DNA of 64,000 nucleotides, taken from Candidatus Binatia bacterium (GTDB taxonomy: Bacteria; Vulcanimicrobiota; Vulcanimicrobiia; Vulcanimicrobiales; Vulcanimicrobiaceae). Below the pieces are notes generated by a model that saw nothing but the letters and a program-made list of their open reading frames with translations, was not told the origin of the DNA and made no database searches. The stretch's first letter is position 1; each line of letters opens with the position of its first letter. Positions 10,176-18,935 of the stretch are shown piece after piece. The stretch spans positions 496,001 to 560,000 of the forward strand of contig DATKHY010000007.1 of the NCBI GenBank assembly GCA_035544215.1, written 5' to 3'. Both the position numbers and the translations under genes were made by a program.

Positions 10176-12053
10176 ATGCAGCAGCTCCGCCGCCGGCGCT
10201 GGGGCGCCCTGTTTGCCTTCGCGCTGCTCGTCGGGGCGGCTGTTCCCGCAGTTGCCTCGGCCGACGCCGATCAGACTGCGGCCTCAGCGAACTCGACGTC
10301 GCTCGGGCTGCAGCCGCTGAGCGGGCCGATTCCACAGGCGACGCCGGCGCCCGGGGAGTCGTCGGTCTTCCAGCGTTCGGACGGCGCGTATCAGGCGCTT
10401 CCGTCGACGCGAGGCCCCGTCAAGACCTTTCACGTCGTCGAGCGCGCAGCCCCCTGGACGCTCAAGCCTGGTCTGACCGTCATGGCGAACACGTACAACG
10501 GCGTTGTTCCGGGACCCGCGCTCGTCGTGCGGCAGGGCGATACGCTCGTGCTCGACTACACGAACGACGGCACGACGCCCGACTCGATTCACATGCACGG
10601 CGTGCACGACATTCCGGTGAGCATGGATGGCGTCGGCGGCATCTCGCAGCCGCTCGTGCCGCCGGGCGGCCACTTTGTCTATCGTTTCGTCGCCGATGAG
10701 CCCGGGACGTTCATCTACCACACGCACGACGACGAGGCGATGCTGGACTCGGGACTCTACGGAGCGATCATCGTCGAGCCCGCAGTCCCGCGGCCGGTCG
10801 AGCGCGGCCTCGCGCACGACTTTCTAGAGATGATCTCGTCATGGCAGATCCAGAGCGGCGCGGAAAATCACTTCACGCTCAACGGCAAGGAGTATCCGGC
10901 AACCCGCGAGCTCGACGTGCGCGCCGGCGAGCGTTTTCGCATCCGGTGGGTCAACATCTCAGGCGAAGAGTTCCATACGATGCACACGCACGGTCACTAT
11001 CAGCAGATCGTCGCGCGCGATGCGTCTCCGGTCGACTACCGCGACGTCGAGGACACGGTGCTGGTAGCGCCGGGCCAGCGCGTCGACGTCGTTGTCGACG
11101 CCAACGCGAAGCCCGGCACGTGGCTGATTCACTGTCATGTCATGGACCACATCGAAGACGCGAGCGGCATGCCGGCTGGCCTCATCACCGCGATCCACTA
11201 CGCCGGCACGCCCAACACCCTGACCGCGATGTACCATGCGATGGCGCCTGCGGCCGGAGCGACGACGCGCGCGCTGAGCTTCGGCATGACGGTGCTGCTC
11301 GGGGCGATCGCGGGCTTCACGATCTTCCTGGGCCTGCCGATCGCGCGAGCGCGGCGGCTCTCGCAGGAGACCATCGCGCTGCTCAACGCGCTAGCCATCG
11401 GCATCCTGCTCTACCTGGTCGTCGAGATCGCACAGAACGCGATCGCGCCCATCTCACGAGGCCTCGATGCGTGGCACGCCTCGACGGGCGCCTTCCCGGC
11501 GGGGCTCATCGCGGTGTTCGTCGCCGGCTTGCTGATCGGCTTGGTCGGCCTCGGGAGCGCGGCGACGCACCTCACCCGGCAGGCGGCGGCGCACGCCGAG
11601 AATCCGATCGTGCTGGCCGCAATCATCGCGATCGGGATCGGCGCGCACAACTTTGGCGAGGGACTTGCAATCGGCGCATCGGCCGCGGCCGGCGCGACCG
11701 CCGTCGCACTCGCGCTGATCGTCGGCTTCGGGCTGCACAACGCGACGGAGGGCTTCGGCGTCGCGGCGCCGCTCGTCGGGCGCGTCGTCCCGACGTGGGC
11801 GCAGATCGGCCTTGCCGGCCTCATCGCCGGCGGGCCGACGTTCGTCGGGACGATCGTCGGTTACAGCTTCTACTCGCCGACGCTCTCGGTGCTGTTCCTC
11901 GCGATCGCCGTTGGTGCGCTCATCTTCGTGATCGGCGAGTTGTGGAGCGTGTTGCGGCGAACCGGCCTCTCGGCGTCCGTAACGGCGACGATGTGCGCGG
12001 GGTTCTTGATCGCGCTCGCCACGGAGCTCTTTCTCGACATGAACGGAGGATAG
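10176..12053 (+). CDS. Two-domain multicopper oxidase fused to a ZIP metal permease
   Basis: The 625-residue fusion begins with a signal peptide (about 1-30). Residues about 75-355 are a two-domain multicopper oxidase with copper-binding motifs HMHG (~140), YHTHDD (~182), HTMHTHGH (~268) and HCHVMDH plus a downstream Met (~319). Only the second domain has the Cys-containing type 1 site. Residues about 360-625 carry about eight membrane helices of the ZIP family with the metal-site motifs HNFGEG (~490) and HNATEG (~521). The inferred role is oxidising a metal such as Fe(II) or Mn(II) outside the membrane and passing it to the permease, as Fet3-Ftr1 does in yeast. The start abuts the operator and has no Shine-Dalgarno, so the mRNA may be leaderless. 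Confidence 0.9.
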   Translation: MQQLRRRRWGALFAFALLVGAAVPAVASADADQTAASANSTSLGLQPLSGPIPQATPAPGESSVFQRSDGAYQALPSTRGPVKTFHVVERAAPWTLKPGLTVMANTYNGVVPGPALVVRQGDTLVLDYTNDGTTPDSIHMHGVHDIPVSMDGVGGISQPLVPPGGHFVYRFVADEPGTFIYHTHDDEAMLDSGLYGAIIVEPAVPRPVERGLAHDFLEMISSWQIQSGAENHFTLNGKEYPATRELDVRAGERFRIRWVNISGEEFHTMHTHGHYQQIVARDASPVDYRDVEDTVLVAPGQRVDVVVDANAKPGTWLIHCHVMDHIEDASGMPAGLITAIHYAGTPNTLTAMYHAMAPAAGATTRALSFGMTVLLGAIAGFTIFLGLPIARARRLSQETIALLNALAIGILLYLVVEIAQNAIAPISRGLDAWHASTGAFPAGLIAVFVAGLLIGLVGLGSAATHLTRQAAAHAENPIVLAAIIAIGIGAHNFGEGLAIGASAAAGATAVALALIVGFGLHNATEGFGVAAPLVGRVVPTWAQIGLAGLIAGGPTFVGTIVGYSFYSPTLSVLFLAIAVGALIFVIGELWSVLRRTGLSASVTATMCAGFLIALATELFLDMNGG

Positions 12054-12060
12054 CGGGAGC

Positions 12061-12360
12061 ATGACGTTCGCGGAATTTTATCCGGAGTATCTCGCGGCGC
12101 ATCAGGACCGCCGCACGAAGCTCGTGCACGCGGCGGGTCTGCTGAGCGGCCTCGCGGTCGGCCTAACCGGCATCGCGCTGCGACGTCCCGCGCTGATGCT
12201 CGGCGGTCTCGCGCTCGGCTATCTGCCGGCGTTTGCGTCGCACTGGGTCTTCGAGAAGAATCAGCCCAAGACGCTGGAGCATCCGGCGCTGTCGTTTTGC
12301 GGCGACTTCGTGATGGTCTATCAACTCCTAACAGGTAAAATCGAACAGACCGGCGACTAG
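12061..12360 (+). CDS. DUF962/Mpo1-like membrane protein
   Basis: This 99-residue protein has two hydrophobic helices and the family pattern FAEFYPEYLAAHQDRRTKLVH, then ASHWVFEKNQPKTLEHP and FCGDFVM. The His residues of this family bind iron in yeast Mpo1, a dioxygenase acting on 2-hydroxy fatty acids; the bacterial relatives are mostly uncharacterised. The gene begins 7 bp after the oxidase-ZIP stop with gggagc before its ATG, so it is probably co-transcribed. An iron-dependent enzyme beside a metal importer is suggestive but unproven. Confidence 0.82.
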   Translation: MTFAEFYPEYLAAHQDRRTKLVHAAGLLSGLAVGLTGIALRRPALMLGGLALGYLPAFASHWVFEKNQPKTLEHPALSFCGDFVMVYQLLTGKIEQTGD

Positions 12361-12370
12361 TTCGTCGCAA

Positions 12371-13117
12371 GTGATCGCTGCAATCTCTGTGCTCGCGGCG
12401 GCCGTTACGCTTGCCGCGGACTCAGCCGTAGCCTGGCACGGCGTCGCGCTCGGAGCGCCGGCGTCGACGCTGCGTCCGAAGCTCGGCGATCCGTTGCGGA
12501 TCGTGCCGGTGAACGGCCGGCGCGTAGCGCGCTACTGGCTGCCTGGCGCAAACTCGACGTACCTGCTCGTCGTCGAAGACGCCGGCTATATCTCAAGCTT
12601 TGAGGCATTCACCGACGCCGCGCCCACGGCCGTGCTGGATAACGTCGTGCCCGATCCCTCGGGCGTGCGCCTCGGAGACACGCTCGAGACGGTGAAGTCG
12701 GTGCATCCCGACTATCACTCCGCGATCGACCCTGACGACCGGCCGCTACTCGCCGTACCCATCTCGCCGACGACGAATGCGACCTACGTGTTCCAAGACG
12801 GCCGGCTGCGCAGCCTCCAATGGACCACGACGGCGCAGACTGCGCGACCCGCGCTTCCGCCGCTGACCGCACCCGCCGGCGACTCGCTGTTTGCGGCGAT
12901 CCTCGATACGCAATCCGATGAAACCGACGGCGTCGCGTGGGAATACCGCTATCTCGCGTTTCACCCGTGCTCGGGCGACACACGCTGGCAGATCAAGAGC
13001 CAGTCGGCGATGCACGCGGCAGGACATGCCTACGATCGTCTTCACGTCGTCTGTCCGGCAACCAACGTGGAGCGCGATTTTTACTTCAACATCACTAGCT
13101 TCTTCGGAAAGCTATAA
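12371..13117 (+). CDS. Secreted protein of unknown function
   Basis: The 248-residue protein begins at GTG with a short hydrophobic signal peptide (IAAISVLAAAVTLAADSAVA). Two similar segments, WHGVALGAPASTLRPKLGDP and GVRLGDTLETVKSVHPDY, resemble repeats often seen in exported proteins of GC-rich soil bacteria. Two Cys residues near the C-terminus (FHPCSG, VVCPAT) could form a disulfide. No enzyme family was recognised. It follows the DUF962 gene by 10 bp and may belong to that operon. Confidence 0.7.
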   Translation: MIAAISVLAAAVTLAADSAVAWHGVALGAPASTLRPKLGDPLRIVPVNGRRVARYWLPGANSTYLLVVEDAGYISSFEAFTDAAPTAVLDNVVPDPSGVRLGDTLETVKSVHPDYHSAIDPDDRPLLAVPISPTTNATYVFQDGRLRSLQWTTTAQTARPALPPLTAPAGDSLFAAILDTQSDETDGVAWEYRYLAFHPCSGDTRWQIKSQSAMHAAGHAYDRLHVVCPATNVERDFYFNITSFFGKL

Positions 13118-13149
13118 CGATCGCAGGCGTCGCGCTCGTCGCAGCCCTC

Positions 13150-13863
13150 ATGTCGGACAAGGCGATCGCGGCATGTGCGAGCGAGTCCGGCCGGACGCCG
13201 CAAGCCTACGTCGCTCAGGCGTTCCAACTGCGACACCTGACGCTGCGCGGCGGCGAATACATGACGGTCGCCGTCGCGATTGACCCCTGCCTAGCACTGG
13301 GGCAATCGACGCGGGTCGCGATCTACGAACGAATCGGATCCGGCTATCGGCGCGTGCTCGACGCGCCGACGTTGCCGGCGTTTGCTCAGGTGAGTGCGGA
13401 CGGCACCGCGACGATGCCGACGCACGACTCCGTTGAGCTGATACTGGAATCGACCTACGTCTGGAACGGAACCAAATACGTCTTCTCCGCGGCGCGGTCG
13501 CATCTTTACGACGTCGCGCTGGGCGAGCGCAGGCCGTACGAGGTGCCTGTGCGCTTTGCGCCCGGCACGTCCACGACCACCCTCTCGGGCACGGTCGCTT
13601 ACCACTTCGGAGACGAATACGTCTTGCGCGCACGCGCCGGTCAGCGGATCTCGATCCGGTTGCAGAGTGGGGCCCGGCCGCCGCACACGGGTGCATCACT
13701 GTACTACGACGATGATGCGTCGAGCCTCGCCCAACTCAGCGGAGTGACGGCGTGGAGCGGCACGCTCCCGAAAACCGGTACGTATCGCTTGTTTGTCTCC
13801 GGCACGAACGAGCACGATGAGTACCGGCGCTCGCGCTACGAGATTCGACTCGCGATTCGCTAG
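13150..13863 (+). CDS. Hypothetical, probably exported, beta-rich protein
   Basis: The 237-residue frame contains a long beta-rich region and a C-terminal part resembling pre-peptidase or carbohydrate-binding folds (FGDEYVLRARAGQRISIRLQ, then GTLPKTGTYRLFVSGTNEHDEY). The ATG at 13150 is the first standard start. However, the frame is open back to 13099, and codons 13114-13149 read as a hydrophobic stretch (ITIAGVALVAAL) that would complete a signal peptide ending AIAACA. The only candidate start for that version is ATA 13114, which overlaps the upstream TAA. The real start is therefore uncertain. Confidence 0.65.
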   Translation: MSDKAIAACASESGRTPQAYVAQAFQLRHLTLRGGEYMTVAVAIDPCLALGQSTRVAIYERIGSGYRRVLDAPTLPAFAQVSADGTATMPTHDSVELILESTYVWNGTKYVFSAARSHLYDVALGERRPYEVPVRFAPGTSTTTLSGTVAYHFGDEYVLRARAGQRISIRLQSGARPPHTGASLYYDDDASSLAQLSGVTAWSGTLPKTGTYRLFVSGTNEHDEYRRSRYEIRLAIR

Positions 13864-13874
13864 CGCAGCAAAGC

Positions 13875-15119
13875 TTACCGCCCGATGCTAAAGGCGGTTC
13901 CCCATCCGCCGTTGACGCCACCGCCTTGCGTCGTGCCGTAGAACTTTCCGTCGAAGTACGTCAGCTGTCCGAAGGGAGATGCGCCGTCGTGACCGGCTTG
14001 GAAGCCGTACAACACGCGCTCGCCGCCGGTCGGCCCGACCCGAAACACCGTTCCCCAGTTCTTCTTGTTGCCTTCCAGGGTCGTGCCGTACAACATGCCG
14101 TTGAGCGCCGTGAGACGCGCGTAGGGATAGCCTCCGTCGGAACCGCTCTTGAACGAGTACACCAAGTGCTCTTGACGCGAAAGGTCGACGACGAACACGG
14201 TGCCCCAGCCCGCGCTGCCGCCCTCCTTCGTGGTGCCGAAGAGCTTGCCGTCGAGAACGGTGAGCCCATCGAACGGATAGCCGCCGTCCTTGGTTCCGGC
14301 CTTGAAATTATAGAACACTTTTTCGCTGCCGACCGGGCTTACGGTGAAGACCGTGCCCCATCCGGTGCTTCCGCCCTCCTTCGTCGTGCCGTAGAACGTG
14401 TCGTTGACCGCGATGAGGTCGCCATACGGATAGCCGCCATCCTTGGTGCCGGCCTTGAAGCTGTAGAGCACGCGCTCGCGACCGGTCGCCGACGTCTCGA
14501 AGATCGTCCCCCATCCCTTCGTGCCGCCCTCGACCGTCGTGCCATAAAAGTTTCCTTTGTGATAGAGAACGCCCGCGTAGGGCGCGGCGCCGTCGTTGCC
14601 GGCCTTGAAGCTGTAGACGAGGCGCTCGCTCCCCGCGGCGGACACCTCGAAGATGGTGCCCCAGCCGTGCGTGCCGCCGGACTGCGTTGTTCCGTACAGC
14701 TTGCCGTTCGCCACCGTGAGGCCCGAGCACGGATACCCGCCGTCGGTGTTCCCGCCGAAGCTGTAGACCACGCGTTCCTGACCGCTCTTGCTGAGTTCGA
14801 AGACGGTTCCGTATCCGAATTTCCCGCCTTGGTCGGTCGTACCGTAGAGCTTGCCGCCCAGCACGACGAGTGCGCCATACGGATAGCCGCCGTCGTTCCC
14901 GGCCTTGAATTTGTAGAGCGACTTATAACTGGAACCGAGCGCCGGCGAATCGTCGCCGCGGCGTGCCGCGGACGGCGGCTGGCCACACAACCATGGCCCT
15001 TGGTCTGGCGACATTGCGGAGGCTCCGCTGGAAAGTGGCGGAGAAAATTGCGGTGCAAAGGTGGAATGCGAGCAGTTGGCAAGCAGAATAGCGCAAGCAA
15101 GGATTGCATACGGTTTCAT
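13875..15119 (-). CDS. GloVer-repeat lipoprotein (seven tandem repeats)
   Basis: The 414-residue protein has a lipoprotein signal peptide with Cys in ILLANCSHS. It then carries seven tandem repeats of about 45-50 residues with the core LYGTTxxGGxxGWGTVF, followed by a VxYSFKAGxDGGYPYG segment. This pattern is the GloVer tandem repeat of choice-of-anchor extracellular proteins, which probably folds as a beta-propeller-like surface protein. Repeat six (LEGNKKNWGTVF) is the most divergent. The ATG at 15119 is chosen because the longer frame upstream lacks a signal peptide at its start. Function is unknown; adhesion or carbohydrate contact is plausible. Confidence 0.85.
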   Translation of the reverse strand: MKPYAILACAILLANCSHSTFAPQFSPPLSSGASAMSPDQGPWLCGQPPSAARRGDDSPALGSSYKSLYKFKAGNDGGYPYGALVVLGGKLYGTTDQGGKFGYGTVFELSKSGQERVVYSFGGNTDGGYPCSGLTVANGKLYGTTQSGGTHGWGTIFEVSAAGSERLVYSFKAGNDGAAPYAGVLYHKGNFYGTTVEGGTKGWGTIFETSATGRERVLYSFKAGTKDGGYPYGDLIAVNDTFYGTTKEGGSTGWGTVFTVSPVGSEKVFYNFKAGTKDGGYPFDGLTVLDGKLFGTTKEGGSAGWGTVFVVDLSRQEHLVYSFKSGSDGGYPYARLTALNGMLYGTTLEGNKKNWGTVFRVGPTGGERVLYGFQAGHDGASPFGQLTYFDGKFYGTTQGGGVNGGWGTAFSIGR

Positions 15120-15174
15120 GATGTTGGTGCACATACAATGACGGGCTCGCGTCTTCCCTCGGCACGTTAACGAA

Positions 15175-15717
15175 ATGGAAGCGGCCGTAATGATTGCCAT
15201 CTTTGCAGACGAGCCGCACGGAGTCGTCTTCGTCAAGCGCGCCGGCCATCTGCGGCGCAATCCCGGTCAAATCGGACTACCCGGAGGCATGACCGATCCG
15301 ATCGACGGCGCGGATCCGGCGACGACCGCAGTACGCGAACTTTACGAAGAGCTCGGCGTGCGGCCCACGGCGATCCGCGTGGTCGGGCAACTCGAGCAAC
15401 AACGGCAGGTTTCCGGCGGCGTCGCGGTCACGCCGGTCGTCGGCGTGCTCGAGCCGCGTACGCCGCTGCACGTCGACCGAACGGAGACGATCGGAGCATT
15501 TACGGTTCCGCTTGCGGCGATCGTCGCTCCGGGCAAAATATACGAAGATCCTGCGCTAGGCACGGGCGACAGGACGTTGTACGCGCTGGACCACGAAGGC
15601 CGGCACATTTGGGGGCTGACAGCGAGAATTCTGAAGGTCTTCGCTGATGAGTGGAACGCGCGATCGGCGTTGCGGCAAAGAATCGAAGCGGCACTTCAAG
15701 GAGGAGGCAAAAAGTAA
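15175..15717 (+). CDS. Nudix hydrolase, CoA pyrophosphatase (NudL) type
   Basis: The 180-residue protein has the CoA-pyrophosphatase signature preceding the Nudix box: VFVKRAGHLRRNPGQIGLPGG. The box itself continues as TAVRELYEELGV with the metal-binding REL..EE. Such enzymes cleave CoA or oxidised CoA to 4'-phosphopantetheine and 3',5'-ADP using Mg or Mn. The first glutamate of the canonical Nudix box is an Asp here, as in this subfamily. The start is ATG 15175. A perfect hairpin follows directly after the stop. Confidence 0.85.
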   Translation: MEAAVMIAIFADEPHGVVFVKRAGHLRRNPGQIGLPGGMTDPIDGADPATTAVRELYEELGVRPTAIRVVGQLEQQRQVSGGVAVTPVVGVLEPRTPLHVDRTETIGAFTVPLAAIVAPGKIYEDPALGTGDRTLYALDHEGRHIWGLTARILKVFADEWNARSALRQRIEAALQGGGKK

Positions 15718-15718
15718 A

Positions 15719-15756
15719 GACTCCGTGGCACCTGATCAATCGGATGCCACGGAGTC
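15719..15756. terminator. Bidirectional hairpin terminator
   Basis: Perfect 12-bp arms (gactccgtggca at 15719-15730 and tgccacggagtc at 15745-15756) flank a 14-base loop. It sits 1 bp after the Nudix stop and 29 bp before the stop of the convergent lipoprotein gene, as expected for a terminator serving both strands. There is no long T-run. Confidence 0.7.
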
Positions 15757-15785
15757 GAACTCACGCAAACGCGTGCTTCGATTGT

Positions 15786-17192
15786 CTAAGGTTGTTGTTG
15801 CGCCCAGGTCGCCTTCAGGGCGTTAAGCGTTGGACGCGGGGTCAGCACGTCGAGGTCACCGGCACCTTTCTTGATCGAGTTGAGTCCGAACCAGGCCGAA
15901 TCATAACCACATCCGGGGAAGTGGGCGGTGAATTTTTCGTTTCCTACGTGTTCGCCGCGAAACGCCGGGTTGTTAGGGTCGGCCTTCCACCACTCATCGC
16001 TATATTCGAAATAGAACCCGCCCGCCACGAGGCCGCTATCTTTGTACGTGTTATACAGCAGATCCGCCATGTTCACTGAGTAGTCGACGAGGCCGGCCAT
16101 GTTGGGATTGTGGCGGCCGCCGGGCAACTCTGCGACATCGCGATTTACCGGCCCATCCGGCCCCGTCGGCGGAATGCACTGCCCGTTTCTGTGCTTTTCG
16201 GCCTTGAGATACTCGTAGGTGTTCGCCCACGCAGGGTGGTAGGCTGCCGTCGCGCCGTACTCGGTTAGAATAACGGGCTTCGTGGTCGTGTCTTGGATCT
16301 GCGTAAGCAGGTCAGTGAACCACCGTCCTCGATAGAGGTTGTCGCCCCACACATCGACCCTCGCGCCGTACTTCTCGCCCCAATAGATTTGGGCAATCTG
16401 CGGGCGGCCCTTGAAGTCAAAGGTGGTGAGGCCATCAAAGTCGGCAGTCGTCACGAGCTTCTTGACGCCCTTAGAAGCGAAGCCCCTCCTGGCTCCGTCC
16501 GCGACCAGGTTGAAGTTGTCCCACCAGCCCTTTGTGGTCCAGTGGTCAACACCAGTGATTTCGTTGCTGATCGATACTCCCATGACGGCCGGATAGAGGG
16601 CGTACTTGGCGGCGAGACGCTCATACTGGCCGGCGATGTCTCGGGCCGCATCGGCATTATTGAGCGCGCTACCATCGAAATAGATGGTCATGAGCACGTA
16701 GATGGGCTTGTCGCCTTTGTTCCAGGCGGCATCCAGGAATTCGTCAATCGTCCCAAGCTTTTCGTCGTAAGGCGGCGGCGAGACGTTGAAAACGCGGATC
16801 GCGTTGATGCCCGTCGCCCGGAGCGTGGGAAGGTCGCGCGACCAAATAGCCTTGTTGTCGTTGCGAAGCGGATCGTCGCACGACGGCGGATCGCCAAGGC
16901 CGTTGCCGACCGGGGTCGGCGAATAAGCCATCCCCTTAATGAAAAACTTCTGGGGTGCCTTATCCCCAATCTTCAAATCGATGTAGCGTCCGTTGACGAT
17001 GAATTGGGTATGCGGCGTCTGCATGCCCACGCCGCTCTTGCCCTTCTCACAAGCGGGATGGAAGGGGACCGCGCCCATTGGCGATGACGCCCCAGGGGCT
17101 TTCGAAAACGGGGTGACTGCACCGTTGCATGCGCTCAGCGCAAAAGATAGCGTGACAGCGGCCGCAGCGCCGGCAGATACGAGGTTTCGCAC
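15786..17192 (-). CDS. Lipoprotein glycosidase/transglycosidase-like protein (GH72-like TIM barrel)
   Basis: The 468-residue protein begins with a lipoprotein signal peptide (Cys in FALSACNGA). The barrel pattern includes FFIKGMAYSPTPVGNG, LRATGINAIRVFNVSPPP, a strand-4 acid in GVSISNEITG and a second acid in PVILTEYGA. These positions fit the acid/base and nucleophile of clan GH-A enzymes, and the N-terminal pattern resembles GH72 beta-1,3-glucanosyltransferases and related bacterial proteins. It would act on polysaccharide at the cell surface. The exact substrate cannot be judged. Confidence 0.72.
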   Translation of the reverse strand: MRNLVSAGAAAAVTLSFALSACNGAVTPFSKAPGASSPMGAVPFHPACEKGKSGVGMQTPHTQFIVNGRYIDLKIGDKAPQKFFIKGMAYSPTPVGNGLGDPPSCDDPLRNDNKAIWSRDLPTLRATGINAIRVFNVSPPPYDEKLGTIDEFLDAAWNKGDKPIYVLMTIYFDGSALNNADAARDIAGQYERLAAKYALYPAVMGVSISNEITGVDHWTTKGWWDNFNLVADGARRGFASKGVKKLVTTADFDGLTTFDFKGRPQIAQIYWGEKYGARVDVWGDNLYRGRWFTDLLTQIQDTTTKPVILTEYGATAAYHPAWANTYEYLKAEKHRNGQCIPPTGPDGPVNRDVAELPGGRHNPNMAGLVDYSVNMADLLYNTYKDSGLVAGGFYFEYSDEWWKADPNNPAFRGEHVGNEKFTAHFPGCGYDSAWFGLNSIKKGAGDLDVLTPRPTLNALKATWAQQQP

Positions 17193-17390
17193 GGGAAGTT
17201 CGTTCCTTTCGTGTTGAATGCTCAGCAGATCGCAAAGCGACTAGTCAGCAAAGTAAAAAACGCACCGACAGTGTTATACAACGCGACTGAGGCGATCTTA
17301 GTTGTTATATTCGCCGTCCGCCGTAGCGGTCCCTCGCTCGCTCACGGCCAGGAGGGTGCCGACCTGGGGCCCCTTCCTCGCTATCCGGCC

Positions 17391-18935
17391 TTACGTCGAA
17401 TAGGATAACGTTGTTGCTTTACACCCCGGACAATGAATGAGGATGTCGTTTTCCCCTCGCTCTAGATCAAAGGTAACAACCTCGCCGGCGCGACCGGCCG
17501 GAGTCGCATTCGGCTGATTTATCCTTAGCGTTTCCGGCGACGCCCATAACGCGATCCCGAAATGCAGCCGAATCGGCGACGTTATTTCGAGTATTAAGCT
17601 CTTCTTGTCAATGACGGCTTTCTCCAGCGTCGGGTAGTCCCCATGAGGCAGAGATACCAGCGGCACGTTATACTTTGATACCGGGTCATCCGCATAACGA
17701 AAGGCTCGCGTCGGCAAGGTGTGCCCAGCCAAAAACGTCATGCCGATCTGCGTGTCGTGATAGTCGATGGTTGCAGGATAAACGGTTTGTCCGTTAACGA
17801 TCGGCGATGGAACGGCCGTACCGCCGGGAATAAACGGAAATGCCGCCGCTCGGGGCGCCGCTGAGAACGTCTCGGCATCGCTCGCAACCTCCGCCAGTGT
17901 CTCCGTCTTCATGCCATCGCGCGTTGCCTGGTTGTATAACGCTGCGAGAACTTCAGCGTCGCCAGGAACGATATTGTTGAAATTGCTCTCCTGCTGCGAC
18001 ATCATCACGATCGGTTGGGTCTCACCGGCCGCCGCATACGCATCGGCCAGCTCGCGAATGTACTGCTCCGCACCAGATGTCGAGAATCCCGCACGCTGCT
18101 GCAAATCATCGGGATCGGTCGAAAAATACTCTTCATGCCCGCTCAGGTATGCGCGAGTCAAGTCTCGTGCCGTCCACTCTAGCGCCAGTAACGAGCATTG
18201 ACCGTCCGGCTGCGGGCGTTTATATGAAGTCGGGTCGGCACAGTAGCTCCCCCACGGCGCGCCGTAATCGTACGTGCCATCGGTTCCGTGGCTATTCCAC
18301 GTGATTCCCCAGAAGGCGTGTTCGCCTAACGCTAACAGTCCTTGGATATTGCGTTCGTGTCCCGCGCCCTCGACACTCACCGTGGGGACGTACCACGAAA
18401 AATGGTCCTTCAGGTAGTCGATCAGCGTACGGTTACTGATACCCTCGATATCGTCGCCGTTTTTTTGATGATAGACGTCGTACAAGTCGCCAACGCCGGT
18501 AACGTAGCTCAACCCGACGGTCATCCACGACACCGATAGCTTGTTCTCCCGGGCATCCGCCTCGATACTCTGCATTCCGCCGGGTACGTAGTGTCCTTGC
18601 TGCAAGGACGTCGCCACGAATCGCGCTTGCGTCTGCCCATGCGGAATGGCCCAACTTGGGCGTGGCGGCGAGTCGATCGTAGAGAGACCGCTTGAACAGT
18701 GCGCGTGCCTTACGTCAATCGGGGAGAACTTGCCGGCGGGCACCTGATACCAAACGACTCCGTCGTATGAAACAGCGCACGCCGAGGCGCTCTGATCGAA
18801 CACCGTCGCTCCCGGCGTGCTTCCACCCGGGACACCCGGAGTAGGCGGAAGAGCTGCCCCAGAACATCCACAAAAACCGAAGATGAGGATAAAACCCAAA
18901 AGACCAGCCGCTTTTACGGGTCCCACTTCGCTCAT
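17391..18935 (-). CDS. Large lipoprotein of unknown function
   Basis: The 514-residue protein has a lipoprotein signal peptide (FILIFGFCGCSGA). A Pro/Gly linker (PPTPGVPGGSTPG) leads to a large domain rich in aromatic residues with segments such as DYLKDHFSWYVPTVSVEG, WGSYCADPTSY and IVMMSQQESNF. The C-terminal 80 residues look like a beta-sandwich module. The acidic and aromatic character recalls carbohydrate-active enzymes, but no family was recognised. It lies next to the glycosidase-like lipoprotein in the same orientation, 198 bp apart, so a joint surface or polysaccharide role is a guess. Confidence 0.65.
   Translation of the reverse strand: MSEVGPVKAAGLLGFILIFGFCGCSGAALPPTPGVPGGSTPGATVFDQSASACAVSYDGVVWYQVPAGKFSPIDVRHAHCSSGLSTIDSPPRPSWAIPHGQTQARFVATSLQQGHYVPGGMQSIEADARENKLSVSWMTVGLSYVTGVGDLYDVYHQKNGDDIEGISNRTLIDYLKDHFSWYVPTVSVEGAGHERNIQGLLALGEHAFWGITWNSHGTDGTYDYGAPWGSYCADPTSYKRPQPDGQCSLLALEWTARDLTRAYLSGHEEYFSTDPDDLQQRAGFSTSGAEQYIRELADAYAAAGETQPIVMMSQQESNFNNIVPGDAEVLAALYNQATRDGMKTETLAEVASDAETFSAAPRAAAFPFIPGGTAVPSPIVNGQTVYPATIDYHDTQIGMTFLAGHTLPTRAFRYADDPVSKYNVPLVSLPHGDYPTLEKAVIDKKSLILEITSPIRLHFGIALWASPETLRINQPNATPAGRAGEVVTFDLERGENDILIHCPGCKATTLSYST

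Noticed and set aside
13926-15170. 414-residue plus-strand open frame opposite the GloVer gene
   Set aside because: It mirrors the repeats of the real gene in antisense and has no start signal or known domain.
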